Positions 35,015 to 42,431 of a DNA stretch of 47,656 bases are shown here, in pieces. A program made the position numbers and the translations under genes. Positions within the stretch are counted from its first letter, which is position 1; each line of letters begins with the position of its first letter. Source of the DNA: Agromyces binzhouensis (GTDB lineage Bacteria; Actinomycetota; Actinomycetes; Actinomycetales; Microbacteriaceae); NCBI RefSeq assembly GCF_004135055.1, contig NZ_SDPL01000002.1:1-47656 (forward strand), written 5' to 3'. The notes under the pieces were generated by a model. That model ran no database searches and was not told where the DNA came from. It saw nothing but the letters and a program-made list of their open reading frames with translations.

Positions 35015-35323
35015 TCAAGCGTCCTGGGGCGGTGGGAACCGCCAACGTCGCGGGCGATCCGAGATCCCATCACCGCGCAGCCGCCTGTCGATGTAGACCA
35101 TCACCAGCCCGCCCGCGATCAATGCGGCGCCCAGCGGAGCGAGCACGGTCCGAGCGATCGCCACCACGATCTCGAGCACGCCGATGGCCGAAAGCCACTC
35201 CGTCGTGTTCGGCGCCCACCAGGCATTCAGCGCGAGCGGTGCAGTGGCAACCAAGATGCCGCCAGCCAGCGCGACGCCCACGCCGGCCCAGATCACGGTC
35301 TTGGGCATCGACTCGACGCTCAT
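35015..35323 (-). CDS. Small two-helix membrane protein
   Basis: A 102-residue protein with two clear helices (VIWAGVGVALAGGILVATAPLAL, VLAPLGAALIAGGLVMVYI) and a basic C-terminus (RRLRGDGISDRPRRWRFPPP). A third weaker hydrophobic segment (SAIGVLEIVVAIART) may also cross. The ATG at 35323 has GGGAG upstream. It forms an operon with the next leftward gene. Function unknown. Confidence 0.7.
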   Translation of the reverse strand: MSVESMPKTVIWAGVGVALAGGILVATAPLALNAWWAPNTTEWLSAIGVLEIVVAIARTVLAPLGAALIAGGLVMVYIDRRLRGDGISDRPRRWRFPPPQDA

Positions 35324-35455
35324 GCAACTCCCTCGCCACGAAGACACGTGCCCGCAACGCTACCGAACGGGGAGGCTGTCAGGCGATCGGCTGACACTGC
35401 GACAGACGGGATCCCCGAGTGAACGCGTGGGAATCGCATCGAGGTGCAGGCAGAT

Positions 35456-36049
35456 TTACCGATTGAGGCTCTGCCGGCAGAGGATCGCACCCACGGGCCG
35501 GTGTCCCTGTCCGGTCCTCCGATAGGTCTCCAGGATTTCGAAGTCGTACGCCTCGAGGATCGATTGCAGGTCCGTGACCGGCCACCGGTACGCGAGCGTG
35601 ACGGCGTGATCGAACTCCTCGATCGTTGAGCCGTCGAAGAAGCCGAGCACGAGGGCTCCACCCGGACGCAGCACACGCGCGAATTCCGCGATCGGCACGG
35701 CGATGCGCGACGGATGATGGTGGATCGTCGAGAACCAGGAGAGCACGCCCCCGAAGTAGTCGTCGGGCTGCTCGAGCCTGTCGATGCTGCCGAGATCGAA
35801 TCGGATCACCGGGAAGGATGAGCGAGCGTGCTCGATGAAGGCAGGAACGAGATCGATGCCGCGCACGTCGACGCCACGGTCAGCGATGTACTTCGTCCAG
35901 TGTCCGGGTCCGCAGCCGGCATCCAGCACCGGCCCGCTCACCATCTCGGTCCAGCTGTCGATGAGCTGTCGATCTGCCGCGTGGACCGCATCCATCGAAC
36001 CGAGAAGGTCGGTGTACTCCGCAGCCCGCAGGGAGTACGCCTCGGTCAC
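35456..36049 (-). CDS. SAM-dependent class I methyltransferase
   Basis: A 197-residue methyltransferase of the UbiE/Methyltransf_11 type. Motif I is VLDAGCGPGHWTKYIADRG; motif II VRGIDLVPAFIEHAR; the segment VIRFDLGSIDRL follows; the post-motif region is GVLSWFSTIHHHP; and FARVLRPGGALVLGFFDGS is the usual motif III. The substrate cannot be told. I chose the GTG at 36049 (MTEAYSLRAAEYTDLLG), the typical beginning of this family; the frame upstream is Arg/Ser-rich. It is a single-gene unit in the accessory region with a 360-bp upstream gap. Confidence 0.85.
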   Translation of the reverse strand: MTEAYSLRAAEYTDLLGSMDAVHAADRQLIDSWTEMVSGPVLDAGCGPGHWTKYIADRGVDVRGIDLVPAFIEHARSSFPVIRFDLGSIDRLEQPDDYFGGVLSWFSTIHHHPSRIAVPIAEFARVLRPGGALVLGFFDGSTIEEFDHAVTLAYRWPVTDLQSILEAYDFEILETYRRTGQGHRPVGAILCRQSLNR

Positions 36050-36410
36050 GCACAAGGGTGAACGCCGACGACCACTCGATCTCGATGCTGATCGAGCATC
36101 CTGGCACGCGCCGCCAGCAGGGCGCGGCCAGCTATGTAGAGGGACGGGAAGGGGGCTTTCGAGCAAGTAGACACCGCGGCTCCATGTCGTGAAACAGGAA
36201 CGACCGCGGGTGACAGCGGTACTTTGTCGCGGAGTCTATCGATCCACGGCATCACGTGCCCCAAGTCGTTATCTCGCCAACCCTGTCCGGTTTCCCGCGG
36301 GCCTCAGGCGAGCAATCTGGTGCGAACGATCGTAGCGCTCGTATCCGTCCATCGTCGACCGGGATCGGGCGATCGTGCTCGGACCACGACATCAGTACAG
36401 GATGGCGGGC
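36050..36410. other. Gene-free interval
   Basis: No supported gene. It contains the promoter region of the leftward methyltransferase and the 3' flank of the HNH gene. At 36318-36335 there is a loose relative of the boundary repeat (GATCGTAGCG preceded by GGTGCGAAC), too degenerate to count. Confidence 0.4.
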
Positions 36411-37046
36411 CTAAAGGAGCCCCGCGCGCTCGAGCATGGGCGTCAATCTGACCGCCGCGAACTCTGGGATCCTCGGATTCACGTCCAGGTCGTCCGCCTT
36501 CCACTCGTTGCACCAGCGGTGCGCCGTTCGGAGGTTCGCGATGTCGTCTCCACCGCCCCACGCGACGGCAGAATGGTGATCTAGAACCGGATATGTGTCA
36601 TCGATCGGGTGCGCGTTCGGGTCGGTCGGCAGCTGGCAAATCTGGCACACGTATCCGTCGCGTTCCAGAACCGCTGGGCGGTGCCGCTGGTACGACGTAG
36701 AACGTCTCATCTGTGACGGCGCTCGGTGCTTCGGAGTCATGTCATCGCCACGAGCTATGCGGCATGGCCGGCACTGGCAGCAGACCTGATGGGCGTACTC
36801 GGCACCGAACCTCTTTCGGCACTTCTCGTGGTCCGCAAGGAACCCCTCGATAGCCTCATCGGCGATCCGACTGTACAGCCGGTGGTCTGGGTGCTGAACA
36901 CCGCACCGGACGCACCAACCCTTCCGCATCAACAGGTGCATGACTCGGCAACTGTCCTGGCAATAGACCCGGACTCGCTGATGGGTCTCAAACGTCATCT
37001 CGCATGAACGGCAGACCCTCCTGTACGAGACAGGGGCGGAAGGCAT
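36411..37046 (-). CDS. HNH endonuclease-domain protein with zinc-finger N-terminus
   Basis: A 211-residue protein. The N-terminal half is cysteine-rich (CRSCEMTFETHQRVRVYCQDSC, CVRCGVQHPDH, CCQCRPC), giving about three zinc sites. The C-terminal half is an HNH domain: VLERDGYVCQICQLPTDP, PVLDHHSAVAWGGGDDIANLRTAHRWCNEWK, with the paired cysteines, the catalytic DH pair and the final N/W-C-N. It probably cleaves DNA and may be a defence or homing factor; the target is unknown. The ATG at 37046 is chosen because MPSAPVSYRRVCRSC starts right before the first zinc knuckle. Confidence 0.82.
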   Translation of the reverse strand: MPSAPVSYRRVCRSCEMTFETHQRVRVYCQDSCRVMHLLMRKGWCVRCGVQHPDHRLYSRIADEAIEGFLADHEKCRKRFGAEYAHQVCCQCRPCRIARGDDMTPKHRAPSQMRRSTSYQRHRPAVLERDGYVCQICQLPTDPNAHPIDDTYPVLDHHSAVAWGGGDDIANLRTAHRWCNEWKADDLDVNPRIPEFAAVRLTPMLERAGLL

Positions 37047-37259
37047 AGACGTCAGGGTATCCGGCGGCAGAGCAGAACGGACGACGCGGGACCAATCCTC
37101 ACTGGGATTGTTGGCGCCAATTGGCGGCGCTCTGTTGCCGCGACAGCCGAAGACACCCGAGCTGATCGAATCCTTCACGCGGTTAGGGCTCCACTGGCAC
37201 GAGCCCAGCTAGGCTGCAACTCGGGTTGGACCCGCGCCCAGCGAGAGAGGAACCCCGCA

Positions 37260-37472
37260 TTGGCCAAGAGGACCGTCATCACGCTCATCGATGACATCGA
37301 CGGCACGGACGCAGCCGAGACCATCGCCTTCACCATCGACGGCGCCAGCTACGAAATCGACCTCTCGGCTGACAACGCGGCCACGTTCCGCGCCGCGCTC
37401 GAGCTCTACTCCATGGCCGCTCGCAGAACCAGCGGCCGTTCCCCTCGAGCAACTCGCCGAGCTACAAAGTAG
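37260..37472 (+). CDS. Truncated Lsr2-like protein (oligomerisation domain only)
   Basis: A 70-residue protein beginning MAKRTVITLIDDIDGTDAAE and continuing TIAFTIDGASYEIDLSADNAATFRAALELY, the unmistakable N-terminal dimerisation/oligomerisation domain of Lsr2, the actinobacterial H-NS-like silencer. Full Lsr2 has about 110 residues with a C-terminal DNA-binding domain containing RGR. Here the protein ends in a short basic tail RRTSGRSPRATRRATK with no RGR domain, and no continuation is seen in other frames. Start is TTG at 37260. It could be a remnant, or a trans-acting antagonist that caps host Lsr2 oligomers. Its 3' end is 18 bp from a boundary repeat. Confidence 0.8.
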   Translation: MAKRTVITLIDDIDGTDAAETIAFTIDGASYEIDLSADNAATFRAALELYSMAARRTSGRSPRATRRATK

Positions 37473-37489
37473 GCACCCACCCAGCGCGG

Positions 37490-37510
37490 CGCGCAGACGA
37501 TCCTCTCGCG
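37490..37510 (+). repeat. Cassette-boundary repeat, copy at 37.5 kb
   Basis: Arm CGCGCAGAC and core GATCCTCTCGCG. It lies between the Lsr2-like gene and the next rightward gene. A weaker copy, arm CGCCCGTCT with GATCCCTATCCG, lies at 37885-37905 at the other end of the following gene. Confidence 0.55.
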
Positions 37511-37570
37511 GGCACTGCGCGCAAGGGGGCAGAGCGTGCACCGTAGTTCACGACACACGATGATGGGCAA

Positions 37571-37879
37571 ATGGATGCTGCGACTCGACAAACCGCCCAG
37601 ACCATCATCGACTTCTACGCCGGCTTCGCCGCGACCGACGACGAGGCGGAGCAACGTGCCGCGTTCGCGGCTTCAATGGCGGCGTTGAACCAGGGCGATG
37701 CGCTGATCGCGACGATGGACGCGGACGGCGAGCTAACGCTCGATTTCACCCGCCTTCTGCTGGCGACGGGAGTGGCGCTTCAGTGGCTGATGGAGCGCCT
37801 TCAATCCGCCACAGGCGAGTCGTCGGAAGCACTCACTTTCGAGCTTCGGACGTTCATCGACGGCCTCGCCGACGACTGA
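37571..37879 (+). CDS. Small helical protein of unknown function
   Basis: A 102-residue acidic helical protein (MDAATRQTAQTIIDFYAGFAATDDEAEQRAAFAASMAAL..., ending ELRTFIDGLADD). No membrane helix or signal is seen and no family is recognised. It is a one-gene unit, flanked by boundary repeats at 37490 and (weakly) 37885. The ribosome binding site is poor (GATGGG). Confidence 0.65.
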   Translation: MDAATRQTAQTIIDFYAGFAATDDEAEQRAAFAASMAALNQGDALIATMDADGELTLDFTRLLLATGVALQWLMERLQSATGESSEALTFELRTFIDGLADD

Positions 37880-37947
37880 CGGCTCGCCCGTCTGATCCCT
37901 ATCCGGGCGCTGTCCGTTGGTGAGGCGCTCAACGCACCCGTCCGTCG

Positions 37948-39063
37948 CTATGCCAAGGTGTTTGCTGGCGGAAGAACGAGGACCACGGCCGCTGGGTCCA
38001 AGCCCACTGCCGCGTAGAGTTGGGGCAAGTCAGCGTCGGGCGTGCCTTGCAACAGCAGAGCCGCCTTGGCGATGTGATGGGACGCCTGGATTGATTGGCC
38101 ATCGGCCAGCGAGGCGTAGAACCGAGCGGCGTAAGCAATCGCGTCGCCATCCGCGATGGAGTCAGCGTGTCCGATCGCGAAGGACGCGATACCTCCGACC
38201 AGTTGTCGTGCCTGAGGTGCCGAGGAGCACGCGTTCAACACGACTAGAAGAGGTGGTTCGTCGACGGCGCGCAGCGCCGCCGCAAGGGTATCGGCAGCTA
38301 CCACGGCCCCGGTATTGGTCTCATCCGTGTCTTGCTCGAACACGATTACAGCGCTGTTGCCGTGACCGGAGAAGTGCACAATATGTGGACGCCCCTGAGT
38401 CAGTCCGTTGAGCAGATCGTCGCCGGTGGCGGCGGGACGGAGATCGAGACTGATGGACTCGCGGCCCGACGCGAATTGAACGGCATCCTTGATCCGCTTC
38501 TGCTCACGGGCTACGCGAAGATCTCCTTCACCGGAGGAGGCGAGCATCAGCAGCCGTAACTTCTCTTGTCGTGGATGGCGAAGGACTGCGAGCTGGCGCT
38601 CGTGGTCATCGATCTGAGCCGCAAGCTGCGCGTGCAGTCGAGCCGTGGCGCGAGCATCTTCCGCGGCCCGGCGCTCACGCTCCCGCTCAGCCTGCGTTGC
38701 TTGCTGGAGGCGCTTCCTTTCCTCAGCCTCACGCTTGCGCTCTGCTGTCTTTCGTTCAGACGCCTCCGCGTCTGCGAGCCGCTTAGCCAGTGCCGTCTCC
38801 TCCTTGAGATATGCGGCAGCCTTCGCCTGCCAGTTGGCCGACTCTTTGGCAGCGGTGTTCGCCTCGCCCTCATGGCGAGCGGCGTCTCGTAACTTCATCC
38901 GGGCATTGGATTCAGACTTCGTCCCCGAGGCAGCAGCGCGCTCGCGCGTCGCCATGGCTCGCTTGTCAGCCTCCTTGGTTCGTGCGGCGGCTGACCTTTT
39001 CTCCGCGTCCAGTCGCTGGGCACGCTTGCGCTCGAGCTGGGCGCGATAGACCGAGGAACTCAT
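37948..39063 (-). CDS. CHAT-domain protease with N-terminal coiled coil
   Basis: A 371-residue protein. Residues 1 to about 165 form a long Arg/Glu/Ala-rich coiled coil (KRAQRLDAEKRSAAARTKEADK, AERERERRAAEDARATARLHAQL). Residues about 170-360 are a CHAT (caspase HetF-associated with TPRs) domain: RLLMLASSGEGDLRVAREQKRI, GRPHIVHFSGHGNSAVIVFE with the catalytic His, and PPLLVVLNACSSAPQARQLV with the catalytic Cys. CHAT proteases are executioners in several anti-phage and cell-suicide systems. A coiled coil could bring copies together for activation. No clear sensor or substrate gene is adjacent, so its partner is unknown. It is a single-gene unit between boundary repeats. Confidence 0.85.
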   Translation of the reverse strand: MSSSVYRAQLERKRAQRLDAEKRSAAARTKEADKRAMATRERAAASGTKSESNARMKLRDAARHEGEANTAAKESANWQAKAAAYLKEETALAKRLADAEASERKTAERKREAEERKRLQQATQAERERERRAAEDARATARLHAQLAAQIDDHERQLAVLRHPRQEKLRLLMLASSGEGDLRVAREQKRIKDAVQFASGRESISLDLRPAATGDDLLNGLTQGRPHIVHFSGHGNSAVIVFEQDTDETNTGAVVAADTLAAALRAVDEPPLLVVLNACSSAPQARQLVGGIASFAIGHADSIADGDAIAYAARFYASLADGQSIQASHHIAKAALLLQGTPDADLPQLYAAVGLDPAAVVLVLPPANTLA

Positions 39064-39114
39064 GCGCCGAACCTACCTGGGACCTGCGACGCTATCTTTC
39101 GAAGCTCCGCCGAT

Positions 39115-39136
39115 TACACGAACGGATCCCTTAGTG
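39115..39136 (+). repeat. Cassette-boundary repeat, copy at 39.1 kb
   Basis: Arm TACACGAAC, one extra G, and core GATCCCTTAGTG. The stop codon of the leftward gene 39131-39634 (TTA on the plus strand) lies within the core, as in the 34.6 kb copy. Confidence 0.7.
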
Positions 39137-39634
39137 ATGGCGCGGATCCGGGGTGTCGGCCGCAGGGGCGAACTCGGGAGCTTGCCGAGGGAATGGGCGC
39201 GCCGTGATGACGGTCGCGATGGCCCCCGCGACGGTGACGAGCAGAAACGGCAAGGCGAGCCACGAATCTGGCTCAAAGATCAGCTGCTGGATTCCGATGA
39301 GCCCGGCCGAGGCAACGAGAAGTGCCTCCCACCAGTAGGACCCCATCCACCACCCGATAGCCGCCAGGGCGACGAATCCGATCGTGCTCGCCCATGCCCA
39401 CGGGGTCGCGGCAATGATCCGCTTGTTCGCTTCAGCCGTTCGCTCGAAGTGACCCATCTCGAAGATGGCGTTCCCAGCGATGCCGACGTTAATCAGGACC
39501 GCCAGCAGCCACGAGGCGAGGGCGGCAAGGCCGGCCACGCCCAACGCGTCCGCAGAAGGTCCCCGGTGGTCGGCGCCCAGATGCGATCGCTGCTGCCAAG
39601 CCCCCACCCTCCGTTGCGTCACCCTATGGCACAC
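39131..39634 (-). CDS. Four-helix membrane protein
   Basis: A 167-residue protein with about four hydrophobic helices (LAALASWLLAVLINVGIAG, TIGFVALAAIGWWMGSYWW, EALLVASAGLIGIQQLIF, LALPFLLVTVAGAIATVIT) and a Pro/Ala-rich tail. The start is uncertain: the ATG at 39634 gives 30 polar residues before the first helix. No family is recognised. It ends inside the boundary repeat at 39115-39136 and lies 79 bp from the next rightward gene, with another repeat between. Confidence 0.7.
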   Translation of the reverse strand: MCHRVTQRRVGAWQQRSHLGADHRGPSADALGVAGLAALASWLLAVLINVGIAGNAIFEMGHFERTAEANKRIIAATPWAWASTIGFVALAAIGWWMGSYWWEALLVASAGLIGIQQLIFEPDSWLALPFLLVTVAGAIATVITARPFPRQAPEFAPAADTPDPRHH

Positions 39635-39655
39635 CCGCGCAGCGTGCCCGCGAAG

Positions 39656-39676
39656 CCCACGAGCGATCCCTCAGCG
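39656..39676 (+). repeat. Cassette-boundary repeat, copy at 39.66 kb
   Basis: Arm CCCACGAGC and exact core GATCCCTCAGCG (39665-39676). This copy lies between two divergent genes (5' ends at 39634 and 39713), so it cannot be a terminator. Confidence 0.8.
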
Positions 39677-39712
39677 AGCACTTCAGGCTCGGCCGCATGC
39701 CAGACTTCCGCC

Positions 39713-40306
39713 ATGCATCTCGACGGTCGCGTTGTCGGCCAAGCGCTCGCCAGTCGGCTCCGTCCCGTCCTGTTGGAACACGGGTTCCATCGATTTCACG
39801 GACGGAACGCTTGGCGCCGCTCTGATTTCACGGTCGGATTGATCTCGTTTCCTTCCATGAACGCGTATGTCGCTGCCGGCGTTGGCTGCACGACGTACTC
39901 GTTCAGCGGCGCGGCCGGCGTCTACTACCCGGCCCTGGATCATGGTGCACCCGTCGAGTGGCCGCGGGATTACCAGCTGACCTTCCGTGGGGTGCTGGGG
40001 AAGACAATCCGCCAGCCGTACTTCCATCCGTCCGGGATCAGTGACGGTAGTGATCGAGCTGATGTCTGGCACGTGCTGGAGGACGGAAGCAATCTCGAAG
40101 TGGTCGTCGAGGACGCCGTCGAAACCGTGCTGGCGCAGGCTGTGCCGTTCATCGACCGTCTCGACGATCCGCGTCAGGCGATGCAGTCGCTGCTTCACGA
40201 AGAGGGACGAAACCCGGGGTTCGGCAGCCTCGGACTCCTGTCGGCAGGTCGCGGTTCAGAGCAGCACACTCAGGACGTCGACCGGCTCAGGGCACTACTC
40301 GGATGA
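39713..40306 (+). CDS. DUF4304-like protein
   Basis: A 197-residue soluble protein: MHLDGRVVGQALASRLRPVLLEHGFHRFHGRNAWRRSDFTVGLISFPSM..., with the layout of DUF4304-type proteins (a helix, 'L..hGF.r.g..f.R', then beta strands). It continues YSFSGAAGVYYPAL, VWHVLEDGSNLEVVVEDAVETVLAQAVPFIDRL. Members are often found among small accessory genes and immunity-like genes, without known activity. The similarity is recalled from pattern and needs a profile search. The ATG at 39713 is chosen over a much longer upstream open frame, which is a shadow of the leftward gene. Single-gene unit bounded by two exact cores. Confidence 0.7.
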   Translation: MHLDGRVVGQALASRLRPVLLEHGFHRFHGRNAWRRSDFTVGLISFPSMNAYVAAGVGCTTYSFSGAAGVYYPALDHGAPVEWPRDYQLTFRGVLGKTIRQPYFHPSGISDGSDRADVWHVLEDGSNLEVVVEDAVETVLAQAVPFIDRLDDPRQAMQSLLHEEGRNPGFGSLGLLSAGRGSEQHTQDVDRLRALLG

Positions 40307-40315
40307 GTTGATTTG

Positions 40316-40336
40316 CACTCAAACGATCCCTCAGCG
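40316..40336 (+). repeat. Cassette-boundary repeat, copy at 40.3 kb
   Basis: Arm CACTCAAAC and exact core GATCCCTCAGCG (40325-40336), 10 bp after the stop of the DUF4304-like gene and 77 bp before the sigma-factor gene. CTCAAAC (40318-40324) and GTTTGAG (40355-40361) form an inverted pair around the core. Confidence 0.8.
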
Positions 40337-40412
40337 CGACCGCGCCCGATGCAAGTTTGAGACGGTTTCTCCTGGCCGGACATCCATCATTAGGTGATCC
40401 GACAGGAGTGGA

Positions 40413-40964
40413 ATGGCTGACGATGCGGAGCTGTTGAGGCGGGCGCGTGAGGGCGACATGCGTGCGCTGTCGGCGCTCTACGAGCAGTACTGCCGAGTGG
40501 TGTTCGCGCGCGCCTTCCTTGAAACGGGTTCGCGCGCCGACGCTGAAGAGCTCATGCAGGATGTGTTCCTGCTGCTGTGGAAGAAGCGACGGAAGATCCA
40601 GTTCGCCGGAACCTCGGCCCTGCCATGGTTGCTCGTGTGTACGCGGCACCTGTCCGCCAATCGCCGCCGACACAATCACCGACGCACGACCCAGGCGCTG
40701 CCTGCCGACCTGCGGACCGGCGCGGATTCCGAGCCCGAAGCCAAGGCGGTTCGCGCACAGCTCATGGCCCGCATCGATGCGTCGGTCGCGCGACTCGAAC
40801 CCATCGACCAAGAGATCCTGCGTCTGTGCGCCGTCGAAGGACTCACATACCAAGAAGCGGCCGACGCACTCGGCATCAGCCATGGCTCGGTCCGCAATCG
40901 GCTGGGCCGGGCCCGGGCAGTGCTGCGCGCGGATGCTGCTGCGTACACGGAAGGGGGAAGCTGA
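40413..40964 (+). CDS. ECF sigma factor
   Basis: A 183-residue ECF sigma factor. Region 2 is LLRRAREGDMRALSALYEQYCRVVFARAFLETGSRADAEELMQDVFLLLWKK with LPWLLVCTRHLSANRRR. Region 4 is LEPIDQEILRLCAVEGLTYQEAADALGISHGSVRNRLGRARAVLR. The ATG at 40413 has AGGAG upstream. The stop overlaps the start of the next gene (TGATG), so sigma and partner are coupled. Together with the peptide gene behind it this is one unit bounded by exact boundary repeats at 40316 and 41618. Confidence 0.92.
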   Translation: MADDAELLRRAREGDMRALSALYEQYCRVVFARAFLETGSRADAEELMQDVFLLLWKKRRKIQFAGTSALPWLLVCTRHLSANRRRHNHRRTTQALPADLRTGADSEPEAKAVRAQLMARIDASVARLEPIDQEILRLCAVEGLTYQEAADALGISHGSVRNRLGRARAVLRADAAAYTEGGS

Positions 40965-41464
40965 TGCGATCCATCGAACCGACCGAACAAGAGTTCGCCG
41001 CGCTCGGGCAGGCGCTGCTGGCGCGTGCCGCGACCGAGGATCGGCGACGCACACTGCAGCGGCGGGCCACGATCGCGGGCGCGATCGGGCTGGTCGGCAT
41101 CGCCGGAATGGGGGCCGCATGGGCTGCACTGGCCAACCCCGTCCTGAGGGACAGCGCCGCGTACTGCTACAGCGAACCGGACCAGAACTCCGCGTTCGTT
41201 ACGGTCGGGGCACCCGACGCCGAAGCACCCGACGGCACCACCCGCCAACAGGAAGCCGAGGCAGTCGATATGTGCGCGGCGGTGTGGCGGATCGGCGCCG
41301 TCGGCCCCCACGCCACTCAACCGCCTGTCGACGGGATCGAGTACGAGGTCCCAACGCTCGAGGCATGCCTCCGCCTGGACGGTGTGACCGCGGTGTTCCC
41401 GAACGAGCAACGCGAAGCACACGAGCCGTTCTGCCGGCGACTCGGCCTCGCCCCGACCGACTGA
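40964..41464 (+). CDS. Membrane-anchored partner of the ECF sigma factor
   Basis: A 166-residue protein with a cytoplasmic N-terminus (MRSIEPTEQEFAALGQALLARAATEDRRRTLQRR), one membrane helix (ATIAGAIGLVGIAGMGAAWAAL) and an exported domain with four cysteines (AAYCYSEPD, AVDMCAAVWRIGA, TLEACLRLDGV, EPFCRRLGL). By position and topology it is the anti-sigma or signal-input protein. No zinc anti-sigma motif is present. Its paired cysteines recall the lipoprotein 31690-32517. Both are next to DITAYLP-type peptide genes, so these exported domains and peptides may belong to one system. Confidence 0.75.
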   Translation: MRSIEPTEQEFAALGQALLARAATEDRRRTLQRRATIAGAIGLVGIAGMGAAWAALANPVLRDSAAYCYSEPDQNSAFVTVGAPDAEAPDGTTRQQEAEAVDMCAAVWRIGAVGPHATQPPVDGIEYEVPTLEACLRLDGVTAVFPNEQREAHEPFCRRLGLAPTD

Positions 41465-41478
41465 ACAGGACACAGAAC

Positions 41479-41583
41479 GTGGATGATCCCGCTGCAGAGC
41501 CGCCCGCCGCCTCACCTCGAGTTCCGGCTCCGGTCGACCTCACCGCCTACCTGCCGGACCCCGCCGACGAACCTAGCTGCTGA
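41479..41583 (+). CDS. 34-residue peptide with C-terminal DLTAYLP motif
   Basis: GTG start at 41479 with AGGA 8 bases upstream. The product is MDDPAAEPPAASPRVPAP followed by VDLTAYLPDPADEPSC. The end matches the 44-residue product of 31559-31693 (IDITAYLPSAEDEPTA). It is the third gene of the sigma operon, 14 bp after the partner gene. Nothing is known of its function; an intracellular ligand, tag or secreted signal are all possible. Confidence 0.65.
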   Translation: MDDPAAEPPAASPRVPAPVDLTAYLPDPADEPSC

Positions 41584-41617
41584 CAGCACCGCCGCCCGGC
41601 AGCCGGCCCGCCGGCGA

Positions 41618-41638
41618 CGCACAGATGATCCCTCAGCG
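41618..41638 (+). repeat. Cassette-boundary repeat, copy at 41.6 kb
   Basis: Arm CGCACAGAT and exact core GATCCCTCAGCG (41627-41638), between the 3' end of the peptide gene and the 3' end of a leftward gene. It is followed at once by a hairpin AGACCG-N5-CGGTCT (41639-41655) that can terminate the leftward operon. Confidence 0.8.
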
Positions 41639-41654
41639 AGACCGTCGAGCGGTC

Positions 41655-42431
41655 TTACGGCGTCTTCGCTTGCGGCTCGAGTCTGCGGGCGTGTCGGGCT
41701 GCGATCGCGATTACCGCGATGACGGCGACGAGCACTGCGACCTGCGCGATCGCGATGCCGATGTCGGCCCCGGGGATCGGCAGGGCTGCCGCGGCGATGT
41801 CGCCGATCAGCATGTAGCTGAACAGCGCGAGGAGCGCACTGAGTGAGATGCCGGTGGCGAGGGGCGTGCGCCAGGGCAGCGCGGCGATCACGCCGAAGCC
41901 GACGATCAGCACCGTCGTGGGCAAGCTCGGTCCGAGCCAGCCGAACAGGGCCGCCAGTAGGGAGAGGCAGAGCTGGGTAGCGACGGTGCCGAGTGCGATC
42001 CAGCGGGCGGCAGCGTTGCGCCCGGTGGCTGCCGCGGCAAGCGCCACGACGAAGAGCCCGGCGACGATCACAGTCGGATTGCTGAAGGGTCCCAACGCTC
42101 CCGGGTAGACCACGCCGGGCGACCAGGTGATCACCGACACGTCGAACAGCAGGAACGCGACCGCGAGCACCAGCGGGACGATTACGGCAGCCCGCCGGCC
42201 CTCTGCCACGCCGAACCGGTGCCGCAGGCCACCGATGGCCAGCGCGAACCGGTCGCCGAGCCGTGGGCGGGCGTCGCCGCGCGCGTCGGCCTGGTCGAGC
42301 AGGATGCCAACGACCACCGCCTCATGCTCGGCACGCCACTCGGCGGGGTACCACCGCAGCATCCGCCGGTATCGTTCCGCCCGCCCCGTCTCGTCCATTC
42401 GTCCACTTCCGTTCATGCCAGCTGCGTTCAC
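41655..42431 (-). CDS. Membrane protein regulated by the adjacent PadR protein
   Basis: A 258-residue protein. The N-terminal cytoplasmic part RYRRMLRWYPAEWRAEHEAVVVGILLDQADARG is the type of leader seen in actinobacterial permease-like membrane proteins downstream of PadR genes. Six or more helices follow (AVIVPLVLAVAFLLFDVSVITW, PTVIVAGLFVVALAAAATG, LCLSLLAALFGWL, LIVGFGVIAALPW, GISLSALLALFSYMLIGDIAA, IAQVAVLVAVIAVIAIAA). The start overlaps the PadR stop by 4 bp (ATGA). Transport or stress function is possible but cannot be named. Confidence 0.78.
   Translation of the reverse strand: MNAAGMNGSGRMDETGRAERYRRMLRWYPAEWRAEHEAVVVGILLDQADARGDARPRLGDRFALAIGGLRHRFGVAEGRRAAVIVPLVLAVAFLLFDVSVITWSPGVVYPGALGPFSNPTVIVAGLFVVALAAAATGRNAAARWIALGTVATQLCLSLLAALFGWLGPSLPTTVLIVGFGVIAALPWRTPLATGISLSALLALFSYMLIGDIAAAALPIPGADIGIAIAQVAVLVAVIAVIAIAARHARRLEPQAKTP

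Noticed and set aside
35381-35424. Further boundary repeats GATCGGCTGACACTG and GATCCCCGAGTG
   Set aside because: They share parts of the core but not both arm and core; kept out of the count.
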